NCBI RefSeq assembly: GCF_018070465.1
Contig: NZ_JAGPXT010000007.1
Span: 124,001-188,000 of the forward strand
Direction: 5' to 3'
Origin: Micromonospora sp. C95
GTDB lineage: Bacteria > Actinomycetota > Actinomycetes > Mycobacteriales > Micromonosporaceae
Length of the DNA stretch: 64,000 nt
Numbering within the stretch: the first letter of the stretch is position 1; the number at the start of each line of letters is the position of its first letter. Positions 53,448-62,819 of the stretch are shown here, in pieces. Below the pieces are notes generated by a model. That model was not told where the DNA came from and made no database searches. It saw nothing but the letters and a program-made list of their open reading frames with translations. Both the position numbers and the translations under genes were made by a program.

Positions 53448-53596
53448 GGTCGTTGACCTCATTCGAGGTAGTCCCGGGCGTACCGGGGTGCGATGTGGTC
53501 GATCAACGGATCCGGGGGCACGGCACGCCACCCGGAATCCGGTGCGGTTCGCGCTGGTGCGCGGATGAGTGGGCCACGCCGCGGCGTGGTGGCGGT

Positions 53597-54301
53597 TCAG
53601 CTCGCCGTACCGTCCTGGTCGGCAGCGTTCGATGCGGCCGACGGCGGATCCGGCACGTACATCAGGTACTCGTCGAGCATCGACCGGTCGACGAGCAGCC
53701 CCTCGGTGAACAGTTCCAGCGCCGGCAGCGCCAGTTCGTCCATGTACTGACGGAACAGGGCCGGGAACTTCTCGGGCTCCGCGTCGCCACCGTGCAGGGT
53801 GAACCAGAGCAGCATGCTGCCGGTCGCCTGGTAGGCCAGGTAGCGGGTGCGAGCGGCCCGGTCACGGCTGGGCCGCACCACCCCGGCCGCCTCCCCCGCC
53901 GACAGGTACGCCTCGGCGTCGCTGATCATGTGCTCGATCAGCTCGGCCGCCAGCTCCCCGCCGGCCTGCATGCTGCGCAGCAGGTACAACACCATCGGCG
54001 CGAACTGCTCGACCTGGGCCATCTGCGCCAGCAGCATCGTCCCGGTGCCATCGGTCAGCGCCTTCTTCTTCTCCCGGCGCATGATCTCCAGCACCCGCTC
54101 GTCGCAGGCGCGGCGCAACCCGTCCTTCGAGCCGAAGTGGTGCACGATCAGACCGGCGGTCACCCCGGCGTCCGCGGCGATGGTGCGCAGCCCGGCCCGG
54201 AAGCCGTCGCGGCCGAACCGGGCGATGGCGGCGTCACGGATGCGGCTCGCGGTGGCCAACTCGCCGCCGCGCTCCTCCGAAGCTCCGCCCAAGGACGTCA
54301 C
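53597..54301 (-). CDS. TetR-family regulator
   Basis: 234 residues from GTG 54301. The N-terminal HTH is [20 protein letters not shown] followed by [20 protein letters not shown], the canonical TetR pattern. The ligand-binding part is helical with a hydrophobic stretch ([20 protein letters not shown]). It lies upstream of the exporter genes and probably represses them and itself via the palindrome next to its start. Confidence 0.92.
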   Translation of the reverse strand: MTSLGGASEERGGELATASRIRDAAIARFGRDGFRAGLRTIAADAGVTAGLIVHHFGSKDGLRRACDERVLEIMRREKKKALTDGTGTMLLAQMAQVEQFAPMVLYLLRSMQAGGELAAELIEHMISDAEAYLSAGEAAGVVRPSRDRAARTRYLAYQATGSMLLWFTLHGGDAEPEKFPALFRQYMDELALPALELFTEGLLVDRSMLDEYLMYVPDPPSAASNAADQDGTAS

Positions 54302-54310
54302 GACACCAGA

Positions 54311-54326
54311 TTAAACACTCGTTCAA
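54311..54326. promoter_or_regulatory. Probable TetR operator
   Basis: TTAAAC and GTTCAA are near-complementary arms around ACTC (five of six pairs match), ten bases upstream of the TetR start, in an AT-rich patch shared with the divergent GNAT gene. Confidence 0.5.
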
Positions 54327-54380
54327 CCGCCCGGCAAGCCCCGTCGGCCGCAATCCTGCGAGAAGCCTGAGAATGACCTG

Positions 54381-54911
54381 ATGACCTCGCTCACCATCCG
54401 CGAACGCCAACCGACCGACCTACCCGGATGCGTCGACCTGCTGACCGAGGTGCATCGCGTCGACGGCTATCCGCTCAGCTGGCCGAGCGATCCGATCCGC
54501 TGGTTGTGCCCGCCGGAGCTGTGGCACGCATGGGTCGCCGAGGCCGGCGACGGTGCTCTGCTGGGCCACCTTGCCATCCATCTCACCCCGCCGACCGCGC
54601 ACGACGCTCGCGGCCGTCCGACGGCCGAGGTCGCCCGGCTGTTCGTCGCGCCCACTCTCCGCCGCCGTCGGGTCGGTACCAACCTGCTCCGGCAGGCGCG
54701 CCGGTGGGCGGCGCAGCGGCACCTGGACCTGACCCTGGATGTCGTCGAGCAGGGCCGGTCATCAGCCGTCGCGCTGTACGAGCGCGAGGGCTGGCGACAC
54801 GTCGCCACCGAAACCACCAGTTGGTGTGCCCCGGACGGCTCGGCGGTCACCCTCCACCAGTTCGTCCTGGCCGTCGGGGATGTCCAGAGGTCTCATGTCA
54901 CTCAGACATAG
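54381..54911 (+). CDS. GNAT acetyltransferase
   Basis: 176 residues from ATG 54381. The acetyl-CoA-binding region reads VARLFVAPTLRRRRVGTNLL, the Q/RxxGxG/A motif of the family, followed by a beta strand and VALYEREGWRHV typical of the C-terminal part. The substrate is unknown. It diverges from the TetR gene and may be co-regulated. Its stop lies inside a large hairpin that may end its transcript. Confidence 0.88.
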   Translation: MTSLTIRERQPTDLPGCVDLLTEVHRVDGYPLSWPSDPIRWLCPPELWHAWVAEAGDGALLGHLAIHLTPPTAHDARGRPTAEVARLFVAPTLRRRRVGTNLLRQARRWAAQRHLDLTLDVVEQGRSSAVALYEREGWRHVATETTSWCAPDGSAVTLHQFVLAVGDVQRSHVTQT

Positions 54912-54934
54912 GTACCCAGGTGACATGAGACCTC
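54887..54934. terminator. Perfect 15-base inverted repeat at the end of the GNAT gene
   Basis: GAGGTCTCATGTCAC and GTGACATGAGACCTC pair without mismatch around an 18-base loop. The left arm overlaps the last GNAT codons. Its less GC-rich composition, unlike the surroundings, makes an insertion-sequence end a possible origin; a bidirectional terminator before the convergent ABC-F gene is the simplest role. Confidence 0.55.
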
Positions 54935-54959
54935 AAGGTCTACCTGGCTTCGGCCTTGC

Positions 54960-56597
54960 TCAGTCGGGCTCGGGGGCGGGAATCTCGCGCAAGCCACTCC
55001 CGTCGAGGCGCAACCACCGGTCTACGCCGATGTCGCGTAGGAAGCGTTCATCGTGGCTGACCACCACGAACGCGCCCCGGTACGCGTTCAACGCGTTCTC
55101 CAGCTGGCCCACGCTCACCAGGTCGAGGTTGTTCGTGGGCTCGTCGAGCAGCAGCAGGTGCGGCGCCGGCTGCGCGTACAGGACGCAGGCCAGGGTGGCG
55201 CGCAGGCGCTCACCGCCGGAGAGGACACCGACCTGCAGCTGGGCGCGGTCGCCCCGGAACAGGAAGCGGGCCAGCAGGTTCATCCGCTCCGACTGCGGGC
55301 GGTCCGGGGCGTACGCGGTGAGGTTCTCCAGCACGGTGCGGTCCACGTCGAGCAGGTCCAGCCGCTGTGACAGGTACGCCATCCGGCCGTCGGCCCGACG
55401 CACCTGCCCGCCCTCCGGATCCAGGTCACCGAGCAGCAGGCGCAGCAGGGTGGACTTGCCGACGCCGTTGGGGCCGGTCAGCGCGATTCGCTCCGGGCCA
55501 CGGATGGTCAGGTCGACGCCGTCACCGGCGAACAGCGGCCGGCCGCCGTACCGGACCTGCATCCGCTGCCCCTCGACCAGGGTCCGGCCGGCCGGGACGT
55601 CGGTCTCCGGCAGGTCCACCGCCAGTGTCTGATTATCCCGCAGCGCCCGGCCGGCCTCGTCGAGCCGGGACTGTGCGTCGCTGACCCGGCTCGCATGCGC
55701 CTGCTGGGCCCGACCGGCCGACTCCTGGGCGCTGCGCTTGAGCCCACCGGCCACGATCCGGGCCAGGCCCGCGTTGCCGAGGTTGCGGGTCGCGTTGCCG
55801 GCTCGCCGCTCGGCGCGTTCCCGGGCCTGCTGCATCTCCCGCTTCTCCCGCTTGACCTCCAACTCGGCGCTGCGCACCTGGCGTTCCGCCAGCTCCCGGG
55901 CGGCCCGGGACGCCTCCTCGTAGGCGGTGAAGTTCCCGCCGAACATCCGCAGCTGCCCGCCGTCGAGCTCGGCGATGCGGTCCATCCGGTCCAGCAGCAT
56001 CCGGTCGTGACTGACCAGCAGCAGGCAGCCGGACCAGCTCTCCAGCACCGCGTACAACCGGTGTCGGGCGTCGATGTCGAGGTTGTTGGTCGGCTCGTCG
56101 AGCAGCAGCACGTCAGGACGCCGGAGCAGTTGCGCGGCCAGGCCGAGGGAGACCGCCTGCCCACCGCTGAGGGTGTCCAGGCGACGATCCAACGCCACCT
56201 CGCCCAGCCCCAACCTGTCGAGTGCGGCGTGGCTGCGCTCCTCGACGTCCCAGTCGTCACCGACGGTGGCGAAGTTCTCCTCGCTGGCGTCACCGGCCTC
56301 GATCGCTCGCAACGCGGCGAGTGCCGGGGCGACCCCCAGCACCTCCGCCACGGTCAGGTCACCGGTGAGCGGCAGGTTCTGCGGCAGGTAGCCGAGCACC
56401 CCCTCGACCGTCACGCCACCGCCGGTGGGTACGAGGTCGCCGGCGATCAGGCGCAGCAGTGTCGACTTGCCGGCGCCGTTCGGCGCGACCAGGCCGGTGC
56501 GACCCGGCGGCACGGTGAAGGACAGATCCCGGAACACCTGGGTGTCATCGGGCCAGGAAAAGGACAGATTGGTGCAGACGACGCAGACGTCGGACAT
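54960..56597 (-). CDS. ABC-F family ATPase, probable ribosome protection protein
   Basis: 545 residues from ATG 56597 (MSDVCVVCTNLSFSWPDDTQ). Two ATPase domains and no membrane part: Walker [17 protein letters not shown] and TGPNGVGKSTLLRL; signatures LSGGQAVSLGLAA and LSGGERLRATLAC; Walker B both VLLLDEPTNNLD-like with catalytic Glu. The linker between the domains (about 190-290) is charged and coiled (ELEVKREKREMQQARERAER), the arm that reaches the ribosome in ABC-F proteins. The class dislodges antibiotics such as macrolides, lincosamides or pleuromutilins from the peptidyl-transferase centre. Two upstream mini-ORFs support translation-attenuation control. A housekeeping ABC-F (EttA/Uup) role is less likely because of that leader. 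Confidence 0.88.
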   Translation of the reverse strand: MSDVCVVCTNLSFSWPDDTQVFRDLSFTVPPGRTGLVAPNGAGKSTLLRLIAGDLVPTGGGVTVEGVLGYLPQNLPLTGDLTVAEVLGVAPALAALRAIEAGDASEENFATVGDDWDVEERSHAALDRLGLGEVALDRRLDTLSGGQAVSLGLAAQLLRRPDVLLLDEPTNNLDIDARHRLYAVLESWSGCLLLVSHDRMLLDRMDRIAELDGGQLRMFGGNFTAYEEASRAARELAERQVRSAELEVKREKREMQQARERAERRAGNATRNLGNAGLARIVAGGLKRSAQESAGRAQQAHASRVSDAQSRLDEAGRALRDNQTLAVDLPETDVPAGRTLVEGQRMQVRYGGRPLFAGDGVDLTIRGPERIALTGPNGVGKSTLLRLLLGDLDPEGGQVRRADGRMAYLSQRLDLLDVDRTVLENLTAYAPDRPQSERMNLLARFLFRGDRAQLQVGVLSGGERLRATLACVLYAQPAPHLLLLDEPTNNLDLVSVGQLENALNAYRGAFVVVSHDERFLRDIGVDRWLRLDGSGLREIPAPEPD

Positions 56598-56644
56598 CGC
56601 AGGAAACCTCGGAAGGAAAGCCGGAAACGCCACAGGCGTCCCGG

Positions 56645-56701
56645 TCAGGCAGACAGGGCCATGACACGACAGGCCACCAGCACGGCGGCGGGGCTGCTCA
56701 C
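56645..56701 (-). CDS. Leader peptide 2 upstream of the ABC-F gene
   Basis: GTG 56701 begins an 18-codon frame (VSSPAAVLVACRVMALSA) that stops 47 bases before the ABC-F start. Its start overlaps the stop of leader peptide 1 (GTGA). A short hairpin (ACGCC and GGCGT, 56627-56639) lies between it and the gene. The layout is that of ribosome-stalling attenuators of ABC-F resistance genes. An alternative short start at the internal ATG would give only MALSA. Confidence 0.45.
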   Translation of the reverse strand: MSSPAAVLVACRVMALSA

Positions 56702-56730
56702 CCCGAGATGTCGTCGTCCCCCGAAAGCAT
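56698..56730 (-). CDS. Leader peptide 1 upstream of the ABC-F gene
   Basis: ATG 56730 has GAGGAG six bases upstream, a better ribosome site than many real genes here, yet opens only MLSGDDDISG before TGA. The stop overlaps the next mini-ORF. It is probably translated constitutively, and its ribosome delivers initiation to leader peptide 2. Confidence 0.5.
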   Translation of the reverse strand: MLSGDDDISG

Positions 56731-56873
56731 GTTGCGCTCCTCGCTGCGTACCGCGCGGTTGATCCGCTGGGCCAAGCCTAACAAGTGCCGACCGCGCCGG
56801 CACCGAACCGCACCCACCCGCCGAGCCCCGAGTCCCGGCGGGTGGTGCGCGTCTGTCGGGTGCGCGTCGCCGA

Positions 56874-58145
56874 TCAGGCGCGGCTCGATCCCCGTACCCG
56901 GAGGTACAGCAGCGCCGCCCCGGTCAGCGCCACCGGCCAGAGCAGGTAGACGCCGGTCATGGCCAGGAGGAACAGCACCACGCCGATGGTCGCGGCGGCG
57001 GCGTACCAGGCGGCGCTGCGGCGGGGCAGCAGCCGCAACGCCGCCGCGACACCGATGACGTAGACGGTGATGAAGGAACCCGTCGTCAGCAGCACCAGCG
57101 AGTGGGTCCCCAGGCCGGTTACCAGTACCGCGCCCAGCGCGAGGAACGCCAGGGTGGCGGTGACAGCGAGGCTGCGCCGGGGCACCTCGCCGGCCACGCT
57201 GCCCCGGGCGAGCCAGTCGGGCAACGCACCGTCCCGGCCGAGGGCGGCACCGAGCTTCGCCGCACCGGCGTAGTACGCGTTCATCGCGCCGAAGGTCAGC
57301 AGCAGCGCCGCCCCGGCGACCAACCAGCGGGCGTCGCCGCCGAGCGCGATCGCGAACAACTCGCCGAGCGGCGCCGCGGACCCCGCCGCAGCGGAGCCGA
57401 GCACGGCGACGGTCGCGAAGGCCACCGCCAGATAGAGCGCACCGACCACGACGACGGCTGCGGCGGTGGCCCGGACCAGGTCCCGCTCCGGACGACGGAA
57501 CTCGCCCGTCAGGTGAGTGATCGCCTCCCATCCGACGAAGCTCCACATCAGCAGCGCCGCGGCGGGGCCCACGGCGGTCAGGCCGTGCGGGGCGAAGGGC
57601 GTGAGGTTCGCGGCGTCCGCGTGCGGCAGCGACAACAGCACCGCCAGCAGCAGCAGCGCGACAAGTGCTCCGGCGAGCGCGAGCTGCACCCGGCCGGCGA
57701 GTTGCACACCGGCGTGGTTGGTGACGGTGACCGCGACCATCAGCAGCACCGCCGTGACCGCGACGGTCGGCGTACCGCCGCCGACCGCAGCCTCGACGTA
57801 GGCCGCGCCGAACAGCGCCGCCGCGGATGCGCCCGGCGGCACCGCGAAGTAGAAGCACCAGCCGACGACGGCCGCCGCCCGCGGCCCGAAGGCCATCCGG
57901 GCGTACGTCGAGACGCCACCGGCGTCCGGGTGACGGGAGCCGAGCGCGGCGAAGGTGGCCGCCAAGGGGGCGGAGACGATCACGAGCAGCAGCCAGGCGA
58001 GCAGCGAGGCGGGACCGGCGGCCTCGGCGGCCAGCGCGGGCAGCGCGATCACCCCGGTACCCAGCACGGCGCCGACGTAGAGGGCGGCGCCCTGGGCGGC
58101 GGTGAGCCGTCCGCCGGTCATCGGCGTGGCACGGGTCTGAGTCAT
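56874..58145 (-). CDS. APC-family amino acid permease
   Basis: 423 residues from ATG 58145 with about twelve membrane helices. The start of helix 1, YVGAVLGTGVIALPALAAEA, contains the APC substrate-binding GTG motif, and VSTYARMAFGPRAAAVVGWC is the second family landmark. It probably takes up an amino acid or amine by proton exchange. It diverges from the GlxA-type regulator gene, with 70 bases between the two starts. Confidence 0.88.
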   Translation of the reverse strand: MTQTRATPMTGGRLTAAQGAALYVGAVLGTGVIALPALAAEAAGPASLLAWLLLVIVSAPLAATFAALGSRHPDAGGVSTYARMAFGPRAAAVVGWCFYFAVPPGASAAALFGAAYVEAAVGGGTPTVAVTAVLLMVAVTVTNHAGVQLAGRVQLALAGALVALLLLAVLLSLPHADAANLTPFAPHGLTAVGPAAALLMWSFVGWEAITHLTGEFRRPERDLVRATAAAVVVVGALYLAVAFATVAVLGSAAAGSAAPLGELFAIALGGDARWLVAGAALLLTFGAMNAYYAGAAKLGAALGRDGALPDWLARGSVAGEVPRRSLAVTATLAFLALGAVLVTGLGTHSLVLLTTGSFITVYVIGVAAALRLLPRRSAAWYAAAATIGVVLFLLAMTGVYLLWPVALTGAALLYLRVRGSSRA

Positions 58146-58215
58146 GTGATCACGGTCGTCCGGGCCGGCCCGTCGGGACAGCCGGATTGCCGCCGAGCTG
58201 CGCTAGATTTCTGCC

Positions 58216-59229
58216 ATGCGTCCGCACGTCGTCGCCGTGGCGGTGACCGACAACCTGCCGATCTTCGAGTTGGCGATTCCGCAGGAGGTGTTCGGCACCG
58301 ACCGGCGGGACATCGTCGACCCGTGGTACGAGCTGCGCCTGTGCGCGGCCGAGCCGGGCCCGCTGCGTACCACGGGTGGCTCGTGGCTCGACCCCGCGTA
58401 CGGCCTGGACGATCTGGTCGAGGCCGACACCGTGCTGGTGCCCGGTTGCGCCCGGCCGGCCCAGACCAGTCCCCCGGCCGGGCTGGTCGAGGCGCTGCGT
58501 ACCGCGTACGCCCGGGGCCGGCGCATCGTCGGCATCTGCACCGGCGCGTACCCGATCGCCGCGGCCGGCCTGCTCGACGGTCGCCGCGCCACCACGCACT
58601 GGATGAACGCGCAGGACTTCGCCGGCCGGTTCCCGCTGGTCGACCTCGACCCCCGGGTGCTGTACGTGGCGGAGGGCAACATCTTCACCTCGGCCGGCAC
58701 GGCCGCCGCCATCGACCTGTGCCTGCACCTGGTGCGGCTGGACCACGGTGCCGCGGTCGCCAACGAGGTGGCCCGGCGGATGGTGGTGGCACCGCAGCGG
58801 GGTGCCGACCACACCCAGTATCCGGCGCCGCCGGTGCGGGGGGCCGCACCGGCCGACCTGGGCCCGGTGCTGGAGTGGGCGCGGCAACGCCTGGACCGGC
58901 CTTTGTCGGTCAACGACCTGGCCCGCGCGGCCAACCTGAGCCCGCGCACTCTGGCCCGCCGGTTCCGCGACTCACTCGGCACCACGCCGTTGCAGTGGCT
59001 GTTGGAGCAGCGGGTCCGGCTGGCACAGGAGTTGCTGGAGACCACCGAGGATCCGGTCGAGCGGATCGCGCACCGCACCGGCTTCGGCAGCGGTGCGAAC
59101 CTGCGCCAGCACTTCGGCCGGATCAGCGGGATGACCCCGCAGACCTACCGGCACGTCTTCCGGTACCGGGCCGGCGCGTCTGCCCGTACCGCGGTGCCGC
59201 ACCGGCCGGCCGGCCAACCACTCCGGTAG
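58216..59229 (+). CDS. GlxA-family AraC-type transcriptional regulator
   Basis: 337 residues from ATG 58216. The N-terminal DJ-1/PfpI domain (VVAVAVTDNLPIFELAIPQE, then RRIVGICTGAYPIAAAGLLD with a Cys in the nucleophile elbow position) and C-terminal AraC HTHs (LSVNDLARAANLSPRTLARR and VERIAHRTGFGSGANLRQHF) are both complete. It is divergent from the APC permease and is likely to control it. GlxA-type regulators often respond to nitrogen compounds. Confidence 0.9.
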   Translation: MRPHVVAVAVTDNLPIFELAIPQEVFGTDRRDIVDPWYELRLCAAEPGPLRTTGGSWLDPAYGLDDLVEADTVLVPGCARPAQTSPPAGLVEALRTAYARGRRIVGICTGAYPIAAAGLLDGRRATTHWMNAQDFAGRFPLVDLDPRVLYVAEGNIFTSAGTAAAIDLCLHLVRLDHGAAVANEVARRMVVAPQRGADHTQYPAPPVRGAAPADLGPVLEWARQRLDRPLSVNDLARAANLSPRTLARRFRDSLGTTPLQWLLEQRVRLAQELLETTEDPVERIAHRTGFGSGANLRQHFGRISGMTPQTYRHVFRYRAGASARTAVPHRPAGQPLR

Positions 59230-59278
59230 CCCCGGCCGCTGCCGATTCACCAGCCGCCACGGTTGCGTCGTTACCGGA

Positions 59279-59292
59279 AACTTCCGGAAGTT
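59279..59292. promoter_or_regulatory. Perfect palindrome upstream of the xylanase gene
   Basis: AACTTCCGGAAGTT is identical on both strands, 106 bases before the xylanase start. It overlaps a second palindrome, CCGGAAACTTCCGG. These GAAA/TTTC-type sites resemble the inverted GAAA motifs reported at actinobacterial xylanase promoters and could bind a repressor. Confidence 0.5.
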
Positions 59293-59397
59293 CTGGCCAG
59301 TGCGGTGGTCTCGGCATAGCATGCACGCGCTTGAATCCGTCCGAAGGGCCACGTCAGACACACCCCGCCAGCACCGATATTAATTAGAGGGATTTCG

Positions 59398-62300
59398 ATG
59401 AGCCTCTGGAACCTTTCCCATCGCTCACGACGCCGACCCCGAACCATCGCATTGCTCTGCTCGGCCGCACTCCTCGCGGCGGTCGCGGTCGCGGTCGCAC
59501 CCGCACCGGCGGCCGCCGCCGAGGTCGTCCTCGCCAACGACTTCGAGTCCGGCTCGTACGCCCCGTGGGGCCCGCGTGGCGACATCACCCTCGCCATCGC
59601 CGACGAAGGGCGCGAAAGCGACAGCAGCCTGTCGGTCACCGGCCGGACGGCGAACTGGCAGGGCCCGGCGACGAGCGCCACGGCGCTGTTCCGGCCCGGC
59701 ACGCAGTACTCGGTCACCGCCTGGGTGAAGCTGCCGGCCGGCACCGAGGGCACCGCCGGCGTGCACTTCACCGTCGAGGCGACCCCGGCCGCCGGCGGCG
59801 ACAACACCTACACCTGGATCGGCGGGGACGTCGCCACCACCGCCGACGCCTGGGTGCAGATCGGCGGCACGTACACGCTGCCCGACGGGCTCAGCGCCGC
59901 CACCCTCTACGTCGAGGCGGCGGAGAGCACCCCGTTCCTCGTGGACGACGTGCTGATCACCGCCCCGGACGGCGGGCCGGGCGGACCCGAGCCCGGCACC
60001 GTCGTCATCGACAGCGACTTCGAGGACGGTCTCGACGGCTGGGGTCCGCGCGACAGCGGTCCCGGCGCCCCGACGGTCGAGATCAGCGACGTCGCGCACG
60101 GTGGGACGGCCGCGGCGCTGGTCACCGACCGGGTCGACCAGGGCGCCGGCCTCGGGCGCGACGTGGCCGGCCTGTTCGAGTCGGGCGTCACCTACGAGTT
60201 CAGCGCCTGGCTGCGGTTCGCCGAGGGGCAGCCGACCGACCAGATCTGGCTCAGCCTGGCCAGCACCGCCGGCGGCAGCCAGTCGTTCAGCACCCTCGCC
60301 CAGTTCGAGTCCATCACCAACACCGGCTGGACCGAGGTGAGCGCCCGGTTCACCATGCCCGCCTCGGACGAGGCGCTGCTCTACTTCGAGACCCGCTGGC
60401 AGGGCGCGGACGTGGCCGGCAACACCAGCGACTTCCTGGTCGACGACATCGTCGTCCAGGTGCCCGAGCCGCCGGTCATCGAGGACCTCACGCCCATCCA
60501 CGAGACCACCGACTTTCCCGTCGGCGTGGCGATCGACGCCCGGGAGACCGTCGGCGGCGCCGCCGAGTTGCTCAACCGGCACTTCAACCAGGTCACCCAC
60601 GAGAACCACATGAAGCCCGAGGCCTGGTACGACGACGAGCGCACCTTCCGACCGCACGAGCAGGCGCTCACGGTGCTGGACTTCGCCCGCGACAACGACC
60701 TGCGGGTCTACGGTCACGTGCTGGTCTGGCACAGCCAGACCCCGGCCTGGTTCTTCCAGGACGCCGACGGCCAGCCGCTGACCACGTCGGCCGCAGACCA
60801 GCAGGTGCTGCGCGACCGGCTGCGGACCCACATCTTCGACGTCGCCGAGTCACTGGCCGACCGCTACGGACTCTTCGGCTCCCCCACCAACCCGCTGTAC
60901 GCCTGGGACGTCGTCAACGAGGTCATCAGCGACAGCGGCGAGTACGCCGACGGCCTGCGCCGCAGCGAGTGGTACCGGATCCTCGGCGAAAGCTTCATCG
61001 ACCTGTCGTTCGAGTACGCGCACGAGGCGTTCAACGACGTCCACGCCGTGCCCGGCAGCGACCCGGTCACCCTGTTCATCAACGACTACAACACCGAGCA
61101 GAGCGGCAAGCAGGCCCGCTACCGGGCGCTGGTGCAGCGGCTTGTCGACCGCGACGTGCCGATCGACGGGGTGGGTCACCAGTTCCACGTCTCGCTGGCC
61201 ACACCGGCCAGCAGCCTGGAGGCCACCCTGGACGCCTTCGCCGAGCTGCCACTGACCCAGGCCGTCACCGAACTCGACGTCACCACCGGCACGCCGGTGA
61301 CCCAGGCGCGGCTGATCGAGCAGGGCTACTTCTACCGGGACGCCTTCCGGATCTTCCGGGAGCACACCGACGACCTGTTCGCCGTCACCGTGTGGGGACT
61401 GACCGACGGCCGATCGTGGCGGTCGGCCAACGCTCCGCTGCTGTTCGACGACAACCTGCGGGCCAAGCCGGCCTACTACGGGACGGTCGACGGCGACCTG
61501 CCGGCGCGCCTGCGTACGGCAAACGTCTTCGCCGGTGACGTGCCCCTCACGGCCACCGCGCCGAAGGACCTGACCTGGCGCAAACTGCCCCTGCACCCGA
61601 TCGAGGACACGGCCCGGTTCCAGCTGCGCTGGGCGCCGGACCACCTGACCGCGTACGTGACGGTCGACGACGCCTCAGTCTCCGACGACGACCAGGTCAC
61701 CTTCGCCCTCGGCGAGGAGACCTACCGGGTCGCCCGCGACGGCGACGGCGACGTGCCGGCCGTGGCGACCGAGCGGGACGGTGGCTACCAGATGGTCGCC
61801 CACCTGCCGCTGGCCGACGCCGCCGAGGGCGAGACCCGCACCTTCGACGTGCGGGTGACCGACGACGACACCACCTCCGGCTGGAACACTCCGGGCGCCG
61901 TCGGCACCCTGAGCCTGGTGGAGGAGCTGTCGTATCTGGAGGTACGCGAGACGGCCACCGCTCCGGTCATCGACGGCACCGTGGACGCCGGCTGGGCCCA
62001 GGCCAGCTCGGTCACTACCGCCAAGCAGGTCTCCGGCACCGACGGCGCGACGGCGAACGTTCGCACCCTGTGGCGGGGCCAGACGCTCTACGTGCTGGCC
62101 GAGGTCACCGACCCGGTGGTGGACGTCTCCGGGTCCGACCCGTGGACCCAGGACTCGGTCGAGATCTACGTCGACGCCGGCAACGCCAAGAACGGTCCCT
62201 TCCGCTACGACGACACCCAGATCCGGATCAACGCTGACAACGTGGTGTCGTTCGGCACCGGTGACGAGGCGTTCCAGGCAGGACGGCTGGAGAGCGCCGC

Positions 62301-62772
62301 GGTGCGTACCGAGACCGGATACACCGTCGAGGCGGCGATCAGCCTGCTCGAATACGGTGGTCTCGGCACCTTCCACGGCCTGGACTTCCAGGTCAACGAC
62401 GCCTCCGACGGCGCACGTACGTCGATCCGCAACTGGGCCGAGCAGAACGGCGAGGGCTACCAGACCACCGCCCGCTGGGGGGTGGGCCGGCTGGTCGCCG
62501 GCTCCAACGTGGAGATCGCGATGGAGCGGATCGCCCGCTGGAACTCCGACAGCGGCGGTGGCTACTGCGCCACCATCACCGCCACCAACAACGGCGACAA
62601 GCCCGTCGAGTGGACCGCCGTGGTCGATCTGGAGGGTGACATCTACACCGCCTGGAACTTCAAGCGGGAGCGGCTGACCGACGGCAGCTACCGGATCCGG
62701 GGAGTCGACTGGAACCGCACCCTGGCCGCCGGCGCCAGCACCTTCAGCATCGGATACTGCGCCAACCTGTGA
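59398..62772 (+). CDS. Multidomain secreted GH10 xylanase
   Basis: 1124 residues from ATG 59398 with GAGGG upstream. Signal peptide first (IALLCSAALLAAVAVAVAPA). Two CBM22/CBM4_9-like jelly-roll modules follow (about 40-190 and 200-360; FESGSYAPWGPRGDITLAI, FEDGLDGWGPRDSGPGAPTV). The GH10 barrel is at about 365-700: NHMKPEAWYDDERTFRPHEQ, YGHVLVWHSQTPAWF, acid/base Glu in VVNEV (about 508) and nucleophile Glu in VTELDV (about 625). After it comes a linked CBM9-like unit (about 840-1030, APVIDGTVDAGWAQASSVTT) and a C-terminal CBM2-like end (RWNSDSGGGYCATITATNNG ... SIGYCANL) bounded by cysteines. It hydrolyses xylan outside the cell; the modules target it to xylan and cellulose. Confidence 0.94.
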   Translation: MSLWNLSHRSRRRPRTIALLCSAALLAAVAVAVAPAPAAAAEVVLANDFESGSYAPWGPRGDITLAIADEGRESDSSLSVTGRTANWQGPATSATALFRPGTQYSVTAWVKLPAGTEGTAGVHFTVEATPAAGGDNTYTWIGGDVATTADAWVQIGGTYTLPDGLSAATLYVEAAESTPFLVDDVLITAPDGGPGGPEPGTVVIDSDFEDGLDGWGPRDSGPGAPTVEISDVAHGGTAAALVTDRVDQGAGLGRDVAGLFESGVTYEFSAWLRFAEGQPTDQIWLSLASTAGGSQSFSTLAQFESITNTGWTEVSARFTMPASDEALLYFETRWQGADVAGNTSDFLVDDIVVQVPEPPVIEDLTPIHETTDFPVGVAIDARETVGGAAELLNRHFNQVTHENHMKPEAWYDDERTFRPHEQALTVLDFARDNDLRVYGHVLVWHSQTPAWFFQDADGQPLTTSAADQQVLRDRLRTHIFDVAESLADRYGLFGSPTNPLYAWDVVNEVISDSGEYADGLRRSEWYRILGESFIDLSFEYAHEAFNDVHAVPGSDPVTLFINDYNTEQSGKQARYRALVQRLVDRDVPIDGVGHQFHVSLATPASSLEATLDAFAELPLTQAVTELDVTTGTPVTQARLIEQGYFYRDAFRIFREHTDDLFAVTVWGLTDGRSWRSANAPLLFDDNLRAKPAYYGTVDGDLPARLRTANVFAGDVPLTATAPKDLTWRKLPLHPIEDTARFQLRWAPDHLTAYVTVDDASVSDDDQVTFALGEETYRVARDGDGDVPAVATERDGGYQMVAHLPLADAAEGETRTFDVRVTDDDTTSGWNTPGAVGTLSLVEELSYLEVRETATAPVIDGTVDAGWAQASSVTTAKQVSGTDGATANVRTLWRGQTLYVLAEVTDPVVDVSGSDPWTQDSVEIYVDAGNAKNGPFRYDDTQIRINADNVVSFGTGDEAFQAGRLESAAVRTETGYTVEAAISLLEYGGLGTFHGLDFQVNDASDGARTSIRNWAEQNGEGYQTTARWGVGRLVAGSNVEIAMERIARWNSDSGGGYCATITATNNGDKPVEWTAVVDLEGDIYTAWNFKRERLTDGSYRIRGVDWNRTLAAGASTFSIGYCANL

Positions 62773-62819
62773 CACCCGGCCGGGCCACGATGACGTGCCC
62801 GGGCCGGTGAGGTAGCTCC

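Noticed and set aside
57102..59387. A 761-residue plus-strand frame overlapping the permease and the GlxA-type gene
   Set aside because: It runs antisense to one conserved gene and out of frame across another; it has no credible domain.
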